Part shown: positions 1-5,643 of the stretch, piece by piece
Numbering within the stretch: the first letter of the stretch is position 1
Layout: each line of letters begins with the position of its first letter
Assembly: GCA_014380605.1 (NCBI GenBank)
Contig: JACMJO010000436.1
Location: 1 to 7,559 of the forward strand
DNA from: Fimbriimonadaceae bacterium
GTDB lineage: Bacteria > Armatimonadota > Fimbriimonadia > Fimbriimonadales > Fimbriimonadaceae
Direction of reading: 5' to 3'
Length of the DNA stretch: 7,559 nt
Notes under the pieces: model-generated
Seen by the model: only the letters and a program-made list of their open reading frames with translations
Database searches by the model: none
Told to the model about the DNA's origin: nothing
Position numbers and translations under genes: made by a program

Positions 1-568
1 GGTGGTCGAGGGCGATGCCCGCCGCACCGTTTCCGGGATCAGCCAAGATTTGCAGTGGCTTGAGCTCGGAGGGATCGACGATCTTCAGCAAGTGGGCTGT
101 AAAGTCGGCATAGGCATCTCTATCCTCGATCTTCCCACTGCCAGTCGGAGTTGGTTTTGCCTGCAAATACTCGTGAGCGCGTCGCTCGATTTCCAGCAGA
201 CCCGTGTCGCCGCTTATCGGGCGGCTTTCAGCGTGGACCATTTTCAGGCCGTTGTACTCCGGCGGGTTATGGCTTGCAGTGATCATGATTCCGCCGTCGA
301 GCCCGTATGCCGCGGTTGCGAAATAGACCATCTCGGTCCCGATCATTCCCAGATGCACGACATCCACGCCCGCGTCATTGAAGCCCTGAGCTATGGCCCG
401 ATAAAGCTCTGGTCCACTTAAGCGAATGTCGTATCCAATGCAGACTTTCTTTGGTTGGATTTGATCGGCGTACGCGCGGCCAATGGCATAGGCGATATCG
501 GGATTCAACTCGCTCGGCACTTTGCCGCGAACGTCGTACGCTTTGAAGCAGGGGAGATACTGGCCCAT
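1..568 (-). CDS. manB: Phosphomannomutase/phosphoglucomutase, N-terminal part (runs off the window)
   Basis: This is an alpha-D-phosphohexomutase. The family interconverts mannose-6-P and mannose-1-P (often glucose phosphates too) in the cytoplasm, feeding GDP-mannose and cell-surface polysaccharide synthesis. The 189 visible residues start CFKAYDVRGK (about 7-16) and contain the active-site loop TASHNPPEYNG, whose Ser99 is the residue that carries the phosphate. IGTE (76-79), SRPISGDTG (about 114-122) and the start of domain 2 (ADPGNGAAG) follow. The order and wording closely match E. coli ManB/CpsG, so domain 1 is complete; the sugar-binding and C-terminal domains lie outside the window. 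The start is the ATG at 568, which places the CFKAYD motif at the usual distance from the N-terminus. No Shine-Dalgarno precedes it; a TAAACT hexamer (582-577 on the minus strand) ends 8 bases upstream. It is divergent from nfo. PMM versus PGM specificity cannot be decided from this half. Confidence 0.95.
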   Translation of the reverse strand, partial: MGQYLPCFKAYDVRGKVPSELNPDIAYAIGRAYADQIQPKKVCIGYDIRLSGPELYRAIAQGFNDAGVDVVHLGMIGTEMVYFATAAYGLDGGIMITASHNPPEYNGLKMVHAESRPISGDTGLLEIERRAHEYLQAKPTPTGSGKIEDRDAYADFTAHLLKIVDPSELKPLQILADPGNGAAGIALDH

Positions 569-669
569 TGACGGCTAGTTTAGTCGATTGCCCTCGATAT
601 CGGTGAGCCCTCCAACCGTTTAAAAATCGGACTTCAATGCTTGTTTGCAAGCTTAGACATAATGATCCA
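569..669. promoter_or_regulatory. Divergent intergenic region between manB and nfo
   Basis: This 101-base spacer must hold the promoters of both flanking genes. Towards nfo, CATAAT at 658-663 resembles a -10 box and ends exactly 6 bases before the ATG at 670. Towards the phosphomannomutase, TAAACT (582-577, minus strand) ends 8 bases before its ATG. I see no convincing TTGACA-like -35 at 17-bp spacing for either and no purine-rich ribosome binding site. Transcripts may therefore begin at or next to the start codons. The hexamers are seen directly; their promoter role is inferred. Confidence 0.5.
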
Positions 670-1518
670 ATGCAAACCCACCTTCTTGGCGCGCATATGC
701 CTATCAAGGGCGGACTCGGACAGGCGGTGCGGGACGGCAAGGCCATCGGCTGCACGGCTGTTCAGGTCTTTACTTCCAGTCCCCAGCAATGGGCTTCAAG
801 GCCCGTAACCAAAGACATGGTCTCCAAATTCCAAACCGCCAAGGCCGAGACGGGGATCGATGTGGTGGTAAGCCATGATAGCTACCTGGTGAACTTATGC
901 GCGCCCACCGAAGAAGCCAAGCTGAAGAGTATTGAAGGGTTAAAGGGCGAACTAAGGCGATGCGGCCAATACGGAATCCGATGGGTCGTCTCCCATATCG
1001 GGGCACATAAGGGAGAGGGCGCAGAAGAGGGCCTAAGGATGGCCGCCGAGTCGGTCAAGGAAGTTCTCGCAGAGACTCCTGACGGCGTGATGATCCTTGC
1101 CGAAACCACGGCGGGTCAAGGGTCATCCCTCAATTCCAAGTTCGAGGAGATCGCGCGGTTGTTCGAGCTAACGGGCTCCCCACCAAGATTAGGCGTCTGT
1201 CTCGACACCTGCCACATCTTCGTTGCGGGCTATGACATCCGCACGGCAGAGGGATACGAGAAGGCGTTCTCCGAGTTCGAGCGTTTAATTGGCCTGAGCA
1301 ACCTAAAGGCAATCCACTGCAACGATAGTAAAAAGGATTTCGGAACTCGAGTCGACCGACATGAGCACATTGGGGATGGCTTCATCGGGGCCATGCCATT
1401 CCAACTGCTAGTCAACGATCCAAGGTTTTTCCAGACGCCGATCCTTCTTGAGACCCCGGAAGCTCCTGAGGGGCATGCCATGAATCTCGCGAAGCTGTGG
1501 GGAATGGTCGAGGGGTAG
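670..1518 (+). CDS. nfo: Endonuclease IV (apurinic/apyrimidinic endonuclease)
   Basis: This is a cytoplasmic trinuclear-zinc AP endonuclease that cleaves the DNA backbone 5' of abasic sites in base excision repair; the family also has 3'-diesterase activity. The 282-residue TIM-barrel protein is close to the 285 residues of E. coli Nfo. All the known metal ligands are present at the same numbers as in E. coli: His69 (SHDSY), His109 (SHIGAH), Glu145 (AETTAGQG), Asp179 and His182 (CLDTCH), His216 (IHCND), Asp229 and His231 (VDRHEH), and Glu261 (ILLETP). That exact numbering supports the ATG at 670 over an in-frame ATG at 637, which would add eleven unconserved residues. No Shine-Dalgarno is visible; CATAAT ends 6 bases upstream, so the mRNA may be leaderless. 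The gene stands alone: manB is divergent, and a repeat-bearing gap follows. Confidence 0.97.
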   Translation: MQTHLLGAHMPIKGGLGQAVRDGKAIGCTAVQVFTSSPQQWASRPVTKDMVSKFQTAKAETGIDVVVSHDSYLVNLCAPTEEAKLKSIEGLKGELRRCGQYGIRWVVSHIGAHKGEGAEEGLRMAAESVKEVLAETPDGVMILAETTAGQGSSLNSKFEEIARLFELTGSPPRLGVCLDTCHIFVAGYDIRTAEGYEKAFSEFERLIGLSNLKAIHCNDSKKDFGTRVDRHEHIGDGFIGAMPFQLLVNDPRFFQTPILLETPEAPEGHAMNLAKLWGMVEG

Positions 1519-1520
1519 GG

Positions 1521-1570
1521 CCTCCGGTTTTCGGTTTCCGATTTCCGATTTCCGATTTCCGATTTCCGAA
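1521..1570. repeat. Heptameric tandem repeat (TTTCCGA)n
   Basis: Five perfect head-to-tail copies of TTTCCGA occupy 1535-1569. Two degenerate units precede them (CCTCCGG at 1521-1527 and TTTTCGG at 1528-1534). The array starts three bases after the nfo stop. Because 7 is not a multiple of 3, the minus strand reads as a spurious repetitive peptide (GNRKSEI pattern), a common source of false gene calls. It shows no inverted symmetry and no terminator-like T-run. It is probably a slippage-prone microsatellite; any function is unknown. Confidence 0.9.
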
Positions 1571-1580
1571 GAAGGTTGGA

Positions 1581-1604
1581 TCACCTCCATCACCTCCATC
1601 ACCC
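1581..1604. repeat. Short 9-bp tandem repeat (TCACCTCCA) x2.6
   Basis: Two perfect copies of TCACCTCCA (1581-1589 and 1590-1598) are followed by a partial copy (TCACCC). With the preceding bases, 1574-1588 reads GGTTGGATCACCTCC, the same as the universal 3' tail of bacterial 16S rRNA including the anti-Shine-Dalgarno core. The rest of the gap (1605-1667) shows no gene. It ends with CGGAG, a ribosome binding site for the gene at 1668. Confidence 0.8.
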
Positions 1605-1667
1605 TTGCCAAGGTAATCTCTAGGCCCACGGACATTCCCCGCCGACAGCGCCGTCCCCGGAGATTCT

Positions 1668-2834
1668 ATGCAAAAAACTTTCGCTATTCTCGGTTCTGGC
1701 ATGCAAGGAACCGCCGCCGCCTACGACCTCGCTAAACACGCCGATCCCAAGGAAATTCGTATGGGCGATGCCCTCCAAGAACAGGCGCAGCGGAATGCCG
1801 ATAGAGTCAATCAGCTAGTAGGCCGCACCGTCTGCACCGCCCATCAGGTCGATGCGTTAGACCCAGAGAACCTAGGGCAATTTCTCGATCCGATCGACGT
1901 GGTCCTCAGTTGCGTTCCCTACTGGATGCACCCCCGAGTGGCCGCCGTGGCGATCCGACATAAAACCAATATGGTGGACATGGGTGGGGATACGGCCGTC
2001 GCATGGGAAACCCTAAAACTGGATGAGCAAGCCAAGTCCGAGGGAATATCTATCGTGCCCGACACGGGCCTGGCGCCGGGACTGGTGAACGATCTTGGCA
2101 ATTATCTGATCGAGCAGTTCGACCAAGTTGAATCGGTTCGCCTCTACTGTGGCGGCCTGCCCCAAAACCCCAAGCCGCCTTTCAACTACAAGCTCGTTTT
2201 CAATATCGAAGGGCTCGTTACGGAGTACAGCCATCGGGCAGATGTCGTTCGAGATGGAAAGATCGTCCAAGTCGATACCCTCGCCGAACTTGAGAAAATC
2301 CATGTCGACGGACTAGGCGAAATGGAGGCTTTCACAACCTCGGGCGGGGCCTCGACCGCGCCATTTACTCATGAGGGAAAGCTAGGTTCCTACGAATACA
2401 AGACGATCCGGTTCCCTGGCCATTGCGAAAGAATGAGGCTGTTCAAGGACTACGGCTTTTGGGGCGCTGAGCCGGTTGTGACTCGAAGCGGAGAAGCAAT
2501 TCCCATCGAAGTGTTCCACAAGCTGATGGGGGAGGCGTTCCGAGATCCAAGCGATAAGGATCAAGTGATCGTTCGGGGAGTCGGAGTTGGCTCCAAACAA
2601 AGAAATCGCAAGCGAATTCAGCTTGATATCCACGAGAAGCATGACGATGCCACTGGATTCACGGCAATGGAAAGGCTAACCGGATTCTCCACCGCAACCT
2701 ACGCGAAGCATGTTGCGGGCGGACACTGCGGCCCCGGCTGCCACCGATACGAAACCGCGATGACCGGAGTCAAGTTCCTAGGGGAAATCCAGGAACGCGG
2801 CATACGAGTGAAGATTCAAGAATCAGCCGCCTAG
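1668..2834 (+). CDS. Saccharopine dehydrogenase-family oxidoreductase, lysine 6-dehydrogenase-like
   Basis: This is a 388-residue NAD(P)-dependent oxidoreductase. The N-terminal Rossmann motif GSGMQG (9-14) binds the dinucleotide. IVPDTGLAPG (129-138), a YCGGLPQNPKPPFNY stretch and TSGGASTAPF follow; this order resembles L-lysine 6-dehydrogenase and saccharopine dehydrogenase-like proteins. Lysine 6-dehydrogenase oxidatively deaminates the lysine epsilon-amino group to give delta1-piperideine-6-carboxylate. The true substrate here is inferred only from family resemblance and could be another amino acid or a carboxyspermidine-type compound. The ATG at 1668 is chosen because GGAG lies 5 bases upstream and the Rossmann strand starts at once. 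An oddity is a symmetrical HCGPGCH motif (353-359) near the C-terminus, a possible metal site. tmk follows after 12 bases. No other lysine-pathway gene is visible. Confidence 0.85.
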   Translation: MQKTFAILGSGMQGTAAAYDLAKHADPKEIRMGDALQEQAQRNADRVNQLVGRTVCTAHQVDALDPENLGQFLDPIDVVLSCVPYWMHPRVAAVAIRHKTNMVDMGGDTAVAWETLKLDEQAKSEGISIVPDTGLAPGLVNDLGNYLIEQFDQVESVRLYCGGLPQNPKPPFNYKLVFNIEGLVTEYSHRADVVRDGKIVQVDTLAELEKIHVDGLGEMEAFTTSGGASTAPFTHEGKLGSYEYKTIRFPGHCERMRLFKDYGFWGAEPVVTRSGEAIPIEVFHKLMGEAFRDPSDKDQVIVRGVGVGSKQRNRKRIQLDIHEKHDDATGFTAMERLTGFSTATYAKHVAGGHCGPGCHRYETAMTGVKFLGEIQERGIRVKIQESAA

Positions 2835-2846
2835 TATCATTCCCTT

Positions 2847-3470
2847 ATGTTCATCACGTTCGAGGGGCCGGAAGGCGCCGGGAAAACGACGGCGATCGGA
2901 ATGATCTCGAATCAGTTGAGAGATCGAGGCGAATCCGTGGTGGTGACGAGAGAACCCGGCTCAGGTGAACTTGGCGCAAAGATAAGGGAGATCCTCCTGC
3001 ACGGAAACGGCATGCCGCCCGAGTCGGAGCTATTCCTGTTCCTGGCTGATCGGGCGAACCACGTGGCAACGGTCATCCTTCCCGCCCTCGACCGACGGGA
3101 AATCGTGCTGTGCGATCGATATGCAGATTCAACCCTGGTCTATCAATCCCTCGTTAGGGGCCTCGACGAAGATTTTGTGAGACATGCGAATCGATTCGCA
3201 ACCGGAGACCTTCAGCCAGAGCTGACATTCTTGCTGGATATCGACCCCGTCGTGGGACTCGCTCGCCTCAAATCAAAAGACCGCATGGACCGCGAGCCTA
3301 TCGAGTTCCATCAAAAGGTGCGCGATGGATTCCTTGCCTTGGCGATGGCCGAACCAGACCGATGGAGAGTCTTGGACGCCTCGATGTCGTCGGAGTTGAT
3401 CGTTGCCGCCTTCTTCGATTGGTACGACAACGAACGCGCCGGCCAACGCGCATTCGAGTTTAGTTCTTAG
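2847..3470 (+). CDS. tmk: Thymidylate kinase (dTMP kinase)
   Basis: This cytoplasmic kinase phosphorylates dTMP to dTDP with ATP, an essential step in both salvage and de novo dTTP synthesis. The 207-residue protein shows the P-loop GPEGAGKT (7-14), TREPGS (34-39, the DR[E]P-type region contacting dTMP), LADR (66-69), DRYADS (90-95) and an Arg/Lys-rich lid around 145-165. The P-loop has no basic residue at the variable position, while the lid is basic; this fits the type II (E. coli-like) class. It lies 12 bases after the upstream dehydrogenase. The spacer (tatcattccctt) has no Shine-Dalgarno, but TATCAT (2835-2840) ends 6 bases before the ATG. Translation is thus either coupled or from a leaderless transcript. 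Its 3' end faces cheW five bases away. Confidence 0.97.
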   Translation: MFITFEGPEGAGKTTAIGMISNQLRDRGESVVVTREPGSGELGAKIREILLHGNGMPPESELFLFLADRANHVATVILPALDRREIVLCDRYADSTLVYQSLVRGLDEDFVRHANRFATGDLQPELTFLLDIDPVVGLARLKSKDRMDREPIEFHQKVRDGFLALAMAEPDRWRVLDASMSSELIVAAFFDWYDNERAGQRAFEFSS

Positions 3471-3480
3471 CCGGACTAAG
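3466..3480. other. Inverted repeat spanning the convergent tmk/cheW stops
   Basis: CTTAG (3466-3470), a five-base spacer and CTAAG (3476-3480) form a perfect 5-bp inverted repeat. The arms contain the tmk stop TAG and, on the other strand, the cheW stop TAG. No T-run follows on either side, so it is not a canonical intrinsic terminator. It may be a weak bidirectional end signal, or just a result of both genes ending in TAG. Confidence 0.35.
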
Positions 3481-3922
3481 CCGCCTTTTCGACCTTAGGC
3501 TTGAGCTGCTTCGGAACCAAGCGCATCGGATCGAGCAGGACGGTTAACTCCTCCCCGCGCTTCGCAACTCCGGACAGTACTTCATCGATCTTGTCATTAA
3601 GAAGCCGAGCGCCTCCATCGATCTCCTCCTCCTGGAATGCGACGATCCCCTCGACATGGTCCACTCTCAGGGCACATCGCCCGTTTTCGGTGAAAACGAG
3701 GACGAAGTTGCGTGAATCGAGCCCTTCCGGTAGCTCGAGCCGCAAACGAGTATCGATCGTCGGGATCGACTTTCCCCTAAGCTCGAATACGCCAAGCATT
3801 ACTTTGGGCGCCTTCGCAACCTTCGTCAGTTGCTGTGCCGGCAAAATCTGCTCCACACTTTCGATCGGTAACCCGTATCGCTCGTTTCCGAGCTTGAAAA
3901 TTACGTACTTGCTTTCTGCCAT
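3476..3922 (-). CDS. cheW: CheW-domain coupling protein
   Basis: CheW-type adaptors link chemoreceptors to the histidine kinase CheA at the inner face of the membrane. This 148-residue protein is essentially one CheW domain: YVIFKLGNERYGLPI (about 6-20), the receptor/kinase contact strand ELRGKSIPTIDTR (47-59), a second SH3-like subdomain (FVLVFTENGRCALRVD), and a C-terminal part ending KVEKAA. No kinase, receiver or methyltransferase domain is attached. The ATG at 3922 is well supported by a strong GGGGAGG ribosome binding site 5 bases upstream, the clearest in the window. No other chemotaxis or motility gene is nearby, so it is an orphan. It may serve chemotaxis or an alternative chemosensory pathway. 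It is convergent with tmk and divergent from the next gene. Confidence 0.93.
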   Translation of the reverse strand: MAESKYVIFKLGNERYGLPIESVEQILPAQQLTKVAKAPKVMLGVFELRGKSIPTIDTRLRLELPEGLDSRNFVLVFTENGRCALRVDHVEGIVAFQEEEIDGGARLLNDKIDEVLSGVAKRGEELTVLLDPMRLVPKQLKPKVEKAA

Positions 3923-4069
3923 CGAAACCTCCCCACACCATTCACAGCCGCCATGCTGCGCGCGGAGTATTCCGCTGTCCGTCGCCTTTCCTAGCCCGTA
4001 ATTTCGCGAGGCGAAGAATCAACCCAGTAAATCTGCGTACCGATAGCCATAATGGGAATAGGTTCACAT
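3923..4069. promoter_or_regulatory. Divergent spacer between cheW and the LolA-like/thioredoxin-like gene
   Basis: This spacer should contain two outward promoters. CATAAT at 4048-4053 (the same hexamer as upstream of nfo) is the best -10 candidate for the rightward gene. It overlaps an in-frame ATG at 4052, which argues that the true start is the next ATG at 4070. Two small inverted repeats are visible: GCGGA/TCCGC (3962-3966/3971-3975) and TTCGC/GCGAA (4003-4007/4011-4015). Either could be an operator or a short mRNA hairpin; neither is followed by a T-run. The cheW ribosome binding site lies at 3927-3933 on the minus strand. Confidence 0.4.
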
Positions 4070-5146
4070 ATGCTCATGCTCCTCATACTCGGTCAGGTCC
4101 CTTCATCCGAATCTATTTTGAAAAGGTACGACCAGTTCCTGGCCAGGGCCAATTCTTTGTCGATGGTGGTCAAATCGAAGTTCAATGGCCGGGAAATGGG
4201 CACGGCCAAGCTGGTCATCGCCAGGCCAAATCGGATGAGCATCACCGTTAAGTTCGGTATTCATGAAGCTTCGTTCGTCCTGAACCAAGAGGAAGGGCTG
4301 GAAATAGATCGCCCAAACTCCATGTACTCGGAGCACCCGGCCTTTGGGCAGCTCTACTTGCCCGACTTCAACTTGATACCGATGATCAGACACGCTGTTC
4401 CCACGTCGGCTATTCGCGGGACATCGATGGGCATGATTCCTCCGACCTCAAAGCCGACGGTAGCTACCAAGGTAGTCGTGAACGGAGTTGTTACGGATCA
4501 GATTTCACTCAAGCAAAAAGACCAAATGTCGGACCTCGACATTAAGATTTGGATCGACGCAACCGGCAGAATGGTCAAGTTCTACTCGAGAGTGGCGTCA
4601 ATGCAAGGGACGGTTCAGGTCGAACAAGACATCTCCGCGTATGTCGTCAACCCCAAGGTGCCGGATGCGGTATTCAATACGAGGCGCCCGCTCGGATTTT
4701 CGCCCTACGAACTTGCCCGAGCAGACTACGCTCTTCCGCAAGGCGAAGCCGTTCCTAACGTCCAGTTGAAGGCTGCAGATTCCGGCAAGGCTGAATCGCT
4801 GAAGAACCTGATTGCCGGAAAGAACAGCCTGGTATTGATCGCCGATCCCGACTTCCCCGGCAACTCCGCCCTGTTCAAGGCCCTCAGAGAAGTCTCGATG
4901 AAAATCCCCGACTTCAAGCTTGTGGTGCTGAGCAACCGGCGAGACCCAGGCTCGGCGAAGCGAATTGGAGTCTCGAATGCTTTTTATGACCCGACTGGCA
5001 AGGAGCTCTTGAAGCTCGCCATCCCGGGCGCGCCAACGATGCTCCTCATCAATAAGAAGGGAGTTCTTGCTCAAGCCTTCTTTGGATTCGATGGACAGTG
5101 GGAAGGCCTCGATAAGGCTGTCGATCTACTCAAAAAGGGTGGTTAG
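4070..5146 (+). CDS. Probable exported LolA-like protein with C-terminal cysteine-free thioredoxin-like domain
   Basis: This 358-residue protein (364 if started at 4052) opens with a very short hydrophobic stretch (MLMLLILG), perhaps a minimal signal peptide or anchor. Residues about 15-215 look like the beta-rich lipoprotein-carrier fold (LolA / DUF2092 type): ESILKRYDQFLARANSLSM, repeated strands, and WIDATGRMVKFYSRV. Residues about 220-358 follow the TlpA/AhpC thioredoxin-like pattern: a NLIAGKNSLVLIADPDFPGN core, the cis-proline strand PGAPTMLLINKKG (Pro322), and a final helix. Where redox members carry CxxC, this one reads ADPDFPGN (258-265), and the whole protein contains no cysteine. 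It therefore cannot do thiol chemistry and may bind a lipid or a partner protein. I prefer 4070 because a CATAAT box overlaps the earlier ATG. ribH follows after 15 bases. The precise function is unknown. Confidence 0.8.
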   Translation: MLMLLILGQVPSSESILKRYDQFLARANSLSMVVKSKFNGREMGTAKLVIARPNRMSITVKFGIHEASFVLNQEEGLEIDRPNSMYSEHPAFGQLYLPDFNLIPMIRHAVPTSAIRGTSMGMIPPTSKPTVATKVVVNGVVTDQISLKQKDQMSDLDIKIWIDATGRMVKFYSRVASMQGTVQVEQDISAYVVNPKVPDAVFNTRRPLGFSPYELARADYALPQGEAVPNVQLKAADSGKAESLKNLIAGKNSLVLIADPDFPGNSALFKALREVSMKIPDFKLVVLSNRRDPGSAKRIGVSNAFYDPTGKELLKLAIPGAPTMLLINKKGVLAQAFFGFDGQWEGLDKAVDLLKKGG

Positions 5147-5161
5147 GACATACTCAAGAAA

Positions 5162-5623
5162 GTGAACGTGGTTCAAGGCAAGATGACGGCTGAAGGCAAG
5201 CGGTTCGCGATCGTGGTCAGTCGATGGAACGAGTTCGTAACCAAAGAGTTGCTGGACGGCGCACTTTCCGAGCTTGAAAGATATGGCGCTACCGACGTCG
5301 ACGTCTACCATGTTCCCGGCACATGGGAAATGCCTCCCGTTATCAGCCGACTCGTCGGCAACGCGAAGAAGAAGCCCGATGCGGTAATTGCGCTTGGGTG
5401 CATTTTGCAGGGCCAAACCACTCATGCCCAGATGCTGGCGGGCGATGTCGCCTCAGCCCTGATGAGTCTTCAAATCTCCAGTGGAGTCCCGATTTCCTGG
5501 GGAGTTCTGACTCCCGACACTCAGGACCAGGCGTTGGATCGGGCTGGCCTTAAGCTTGGCAACAAGGGTCGAGAAGCCGCCCTGGCCGCGATCGAACTAG
5601 CGAGCGTGCTGGAGCAGATCTGA
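5162..5623 (+). CDS. ribH: 6,7-dimethyl-8-ribityllumazine synthase
   Basis: RibH condenses 5-amino-6-ribitylaminouracil with 3,4-dihydroxy-2-butanone-4-phosphate to give lumazine, the penultimate step of riboflavin synthesis. Family members form pentamers or 60-mer capsids. The 153-residue protein starts with GTG: MNVVQG matches the B. subtilis start MNIIQG, and with this start the catalytic residues fall at B. subtilis numbers. These are Trp22-Asn23 (substrate stacking), VPGTWEMP (51-58), the catalytic His88 (GQTTH), Arg127 (LDRAG) and Lys135 (GNKG). Differences from the usual sequence are Gln in place of Arg in the VIRG segment and AQML in place of the (F/Y)DYV stretch after His88. There is no strong Shine-Dalgarno; CATACT (5149-5154) ends 7 bases before the GTG. 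No other rib gene is in the window. The stop TGA overlaps a possible CTG start of the next gene. Confidence 0.96.
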   Translation: MNVVQGKMTAEGKRFAIVVSRWNEFVTKELLDGALSELERYGATDVDVYHVPGTWEMPPVISRLVGNAKKKPDAVIALGCILQGQTTHAQMLAGDVASALMSLQISSGVPISWGVLTPDTQDQALDRAGLKLGNKGREAALAAIELASVLEQI

Positions 5624-5643
5624 ACCACGAGCCCATCTGGTAT

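Noticed and set aside
2..421. Plus-strand open frame at the left edge
   Set aside because: It is the antisense shadow of the phosphomannomutase, whose minus-strand reading gives a clear TASHNP active-site loop and family-wide conservation.
637..669. Upstream ATG of nfo as the start
   Set aside because: Starting at 670 puts all nine metal ligands at the E. coli residue numbers; the extra eleven residues are not conserved, and the -10-like CATAAT would fall inside the coding region.
1574..1588. Fragment of a 16S rRNA gene
   Set aside because: Only the last 15 bases match the 16S tail; the sequence before it is the heptad array, not the helix 44/45 region, and no other rRNA sequence is nearby.
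1521..1604. CRISPR array
   Set aside because: The units are 7 and 9 bp, directly abutting, with no spacers and no cas genes.
1408..1702. Minus-strand open frames with a repeated GNRKSEI-type peptide
   Set aside because: They are translations of the TTTCCGA tandem array plus the antisense of nfo; two frames give the same peptide pattern because the unit is 7 bp. No ribosome binding site or homologous domain.
3501..4001. Plus-strand 166-codon open frame across cheW
   Set aside because: It is Ser/Arg-rich without domain features and lies antisense to a complete CheW domain with a strong ribosome binding site.
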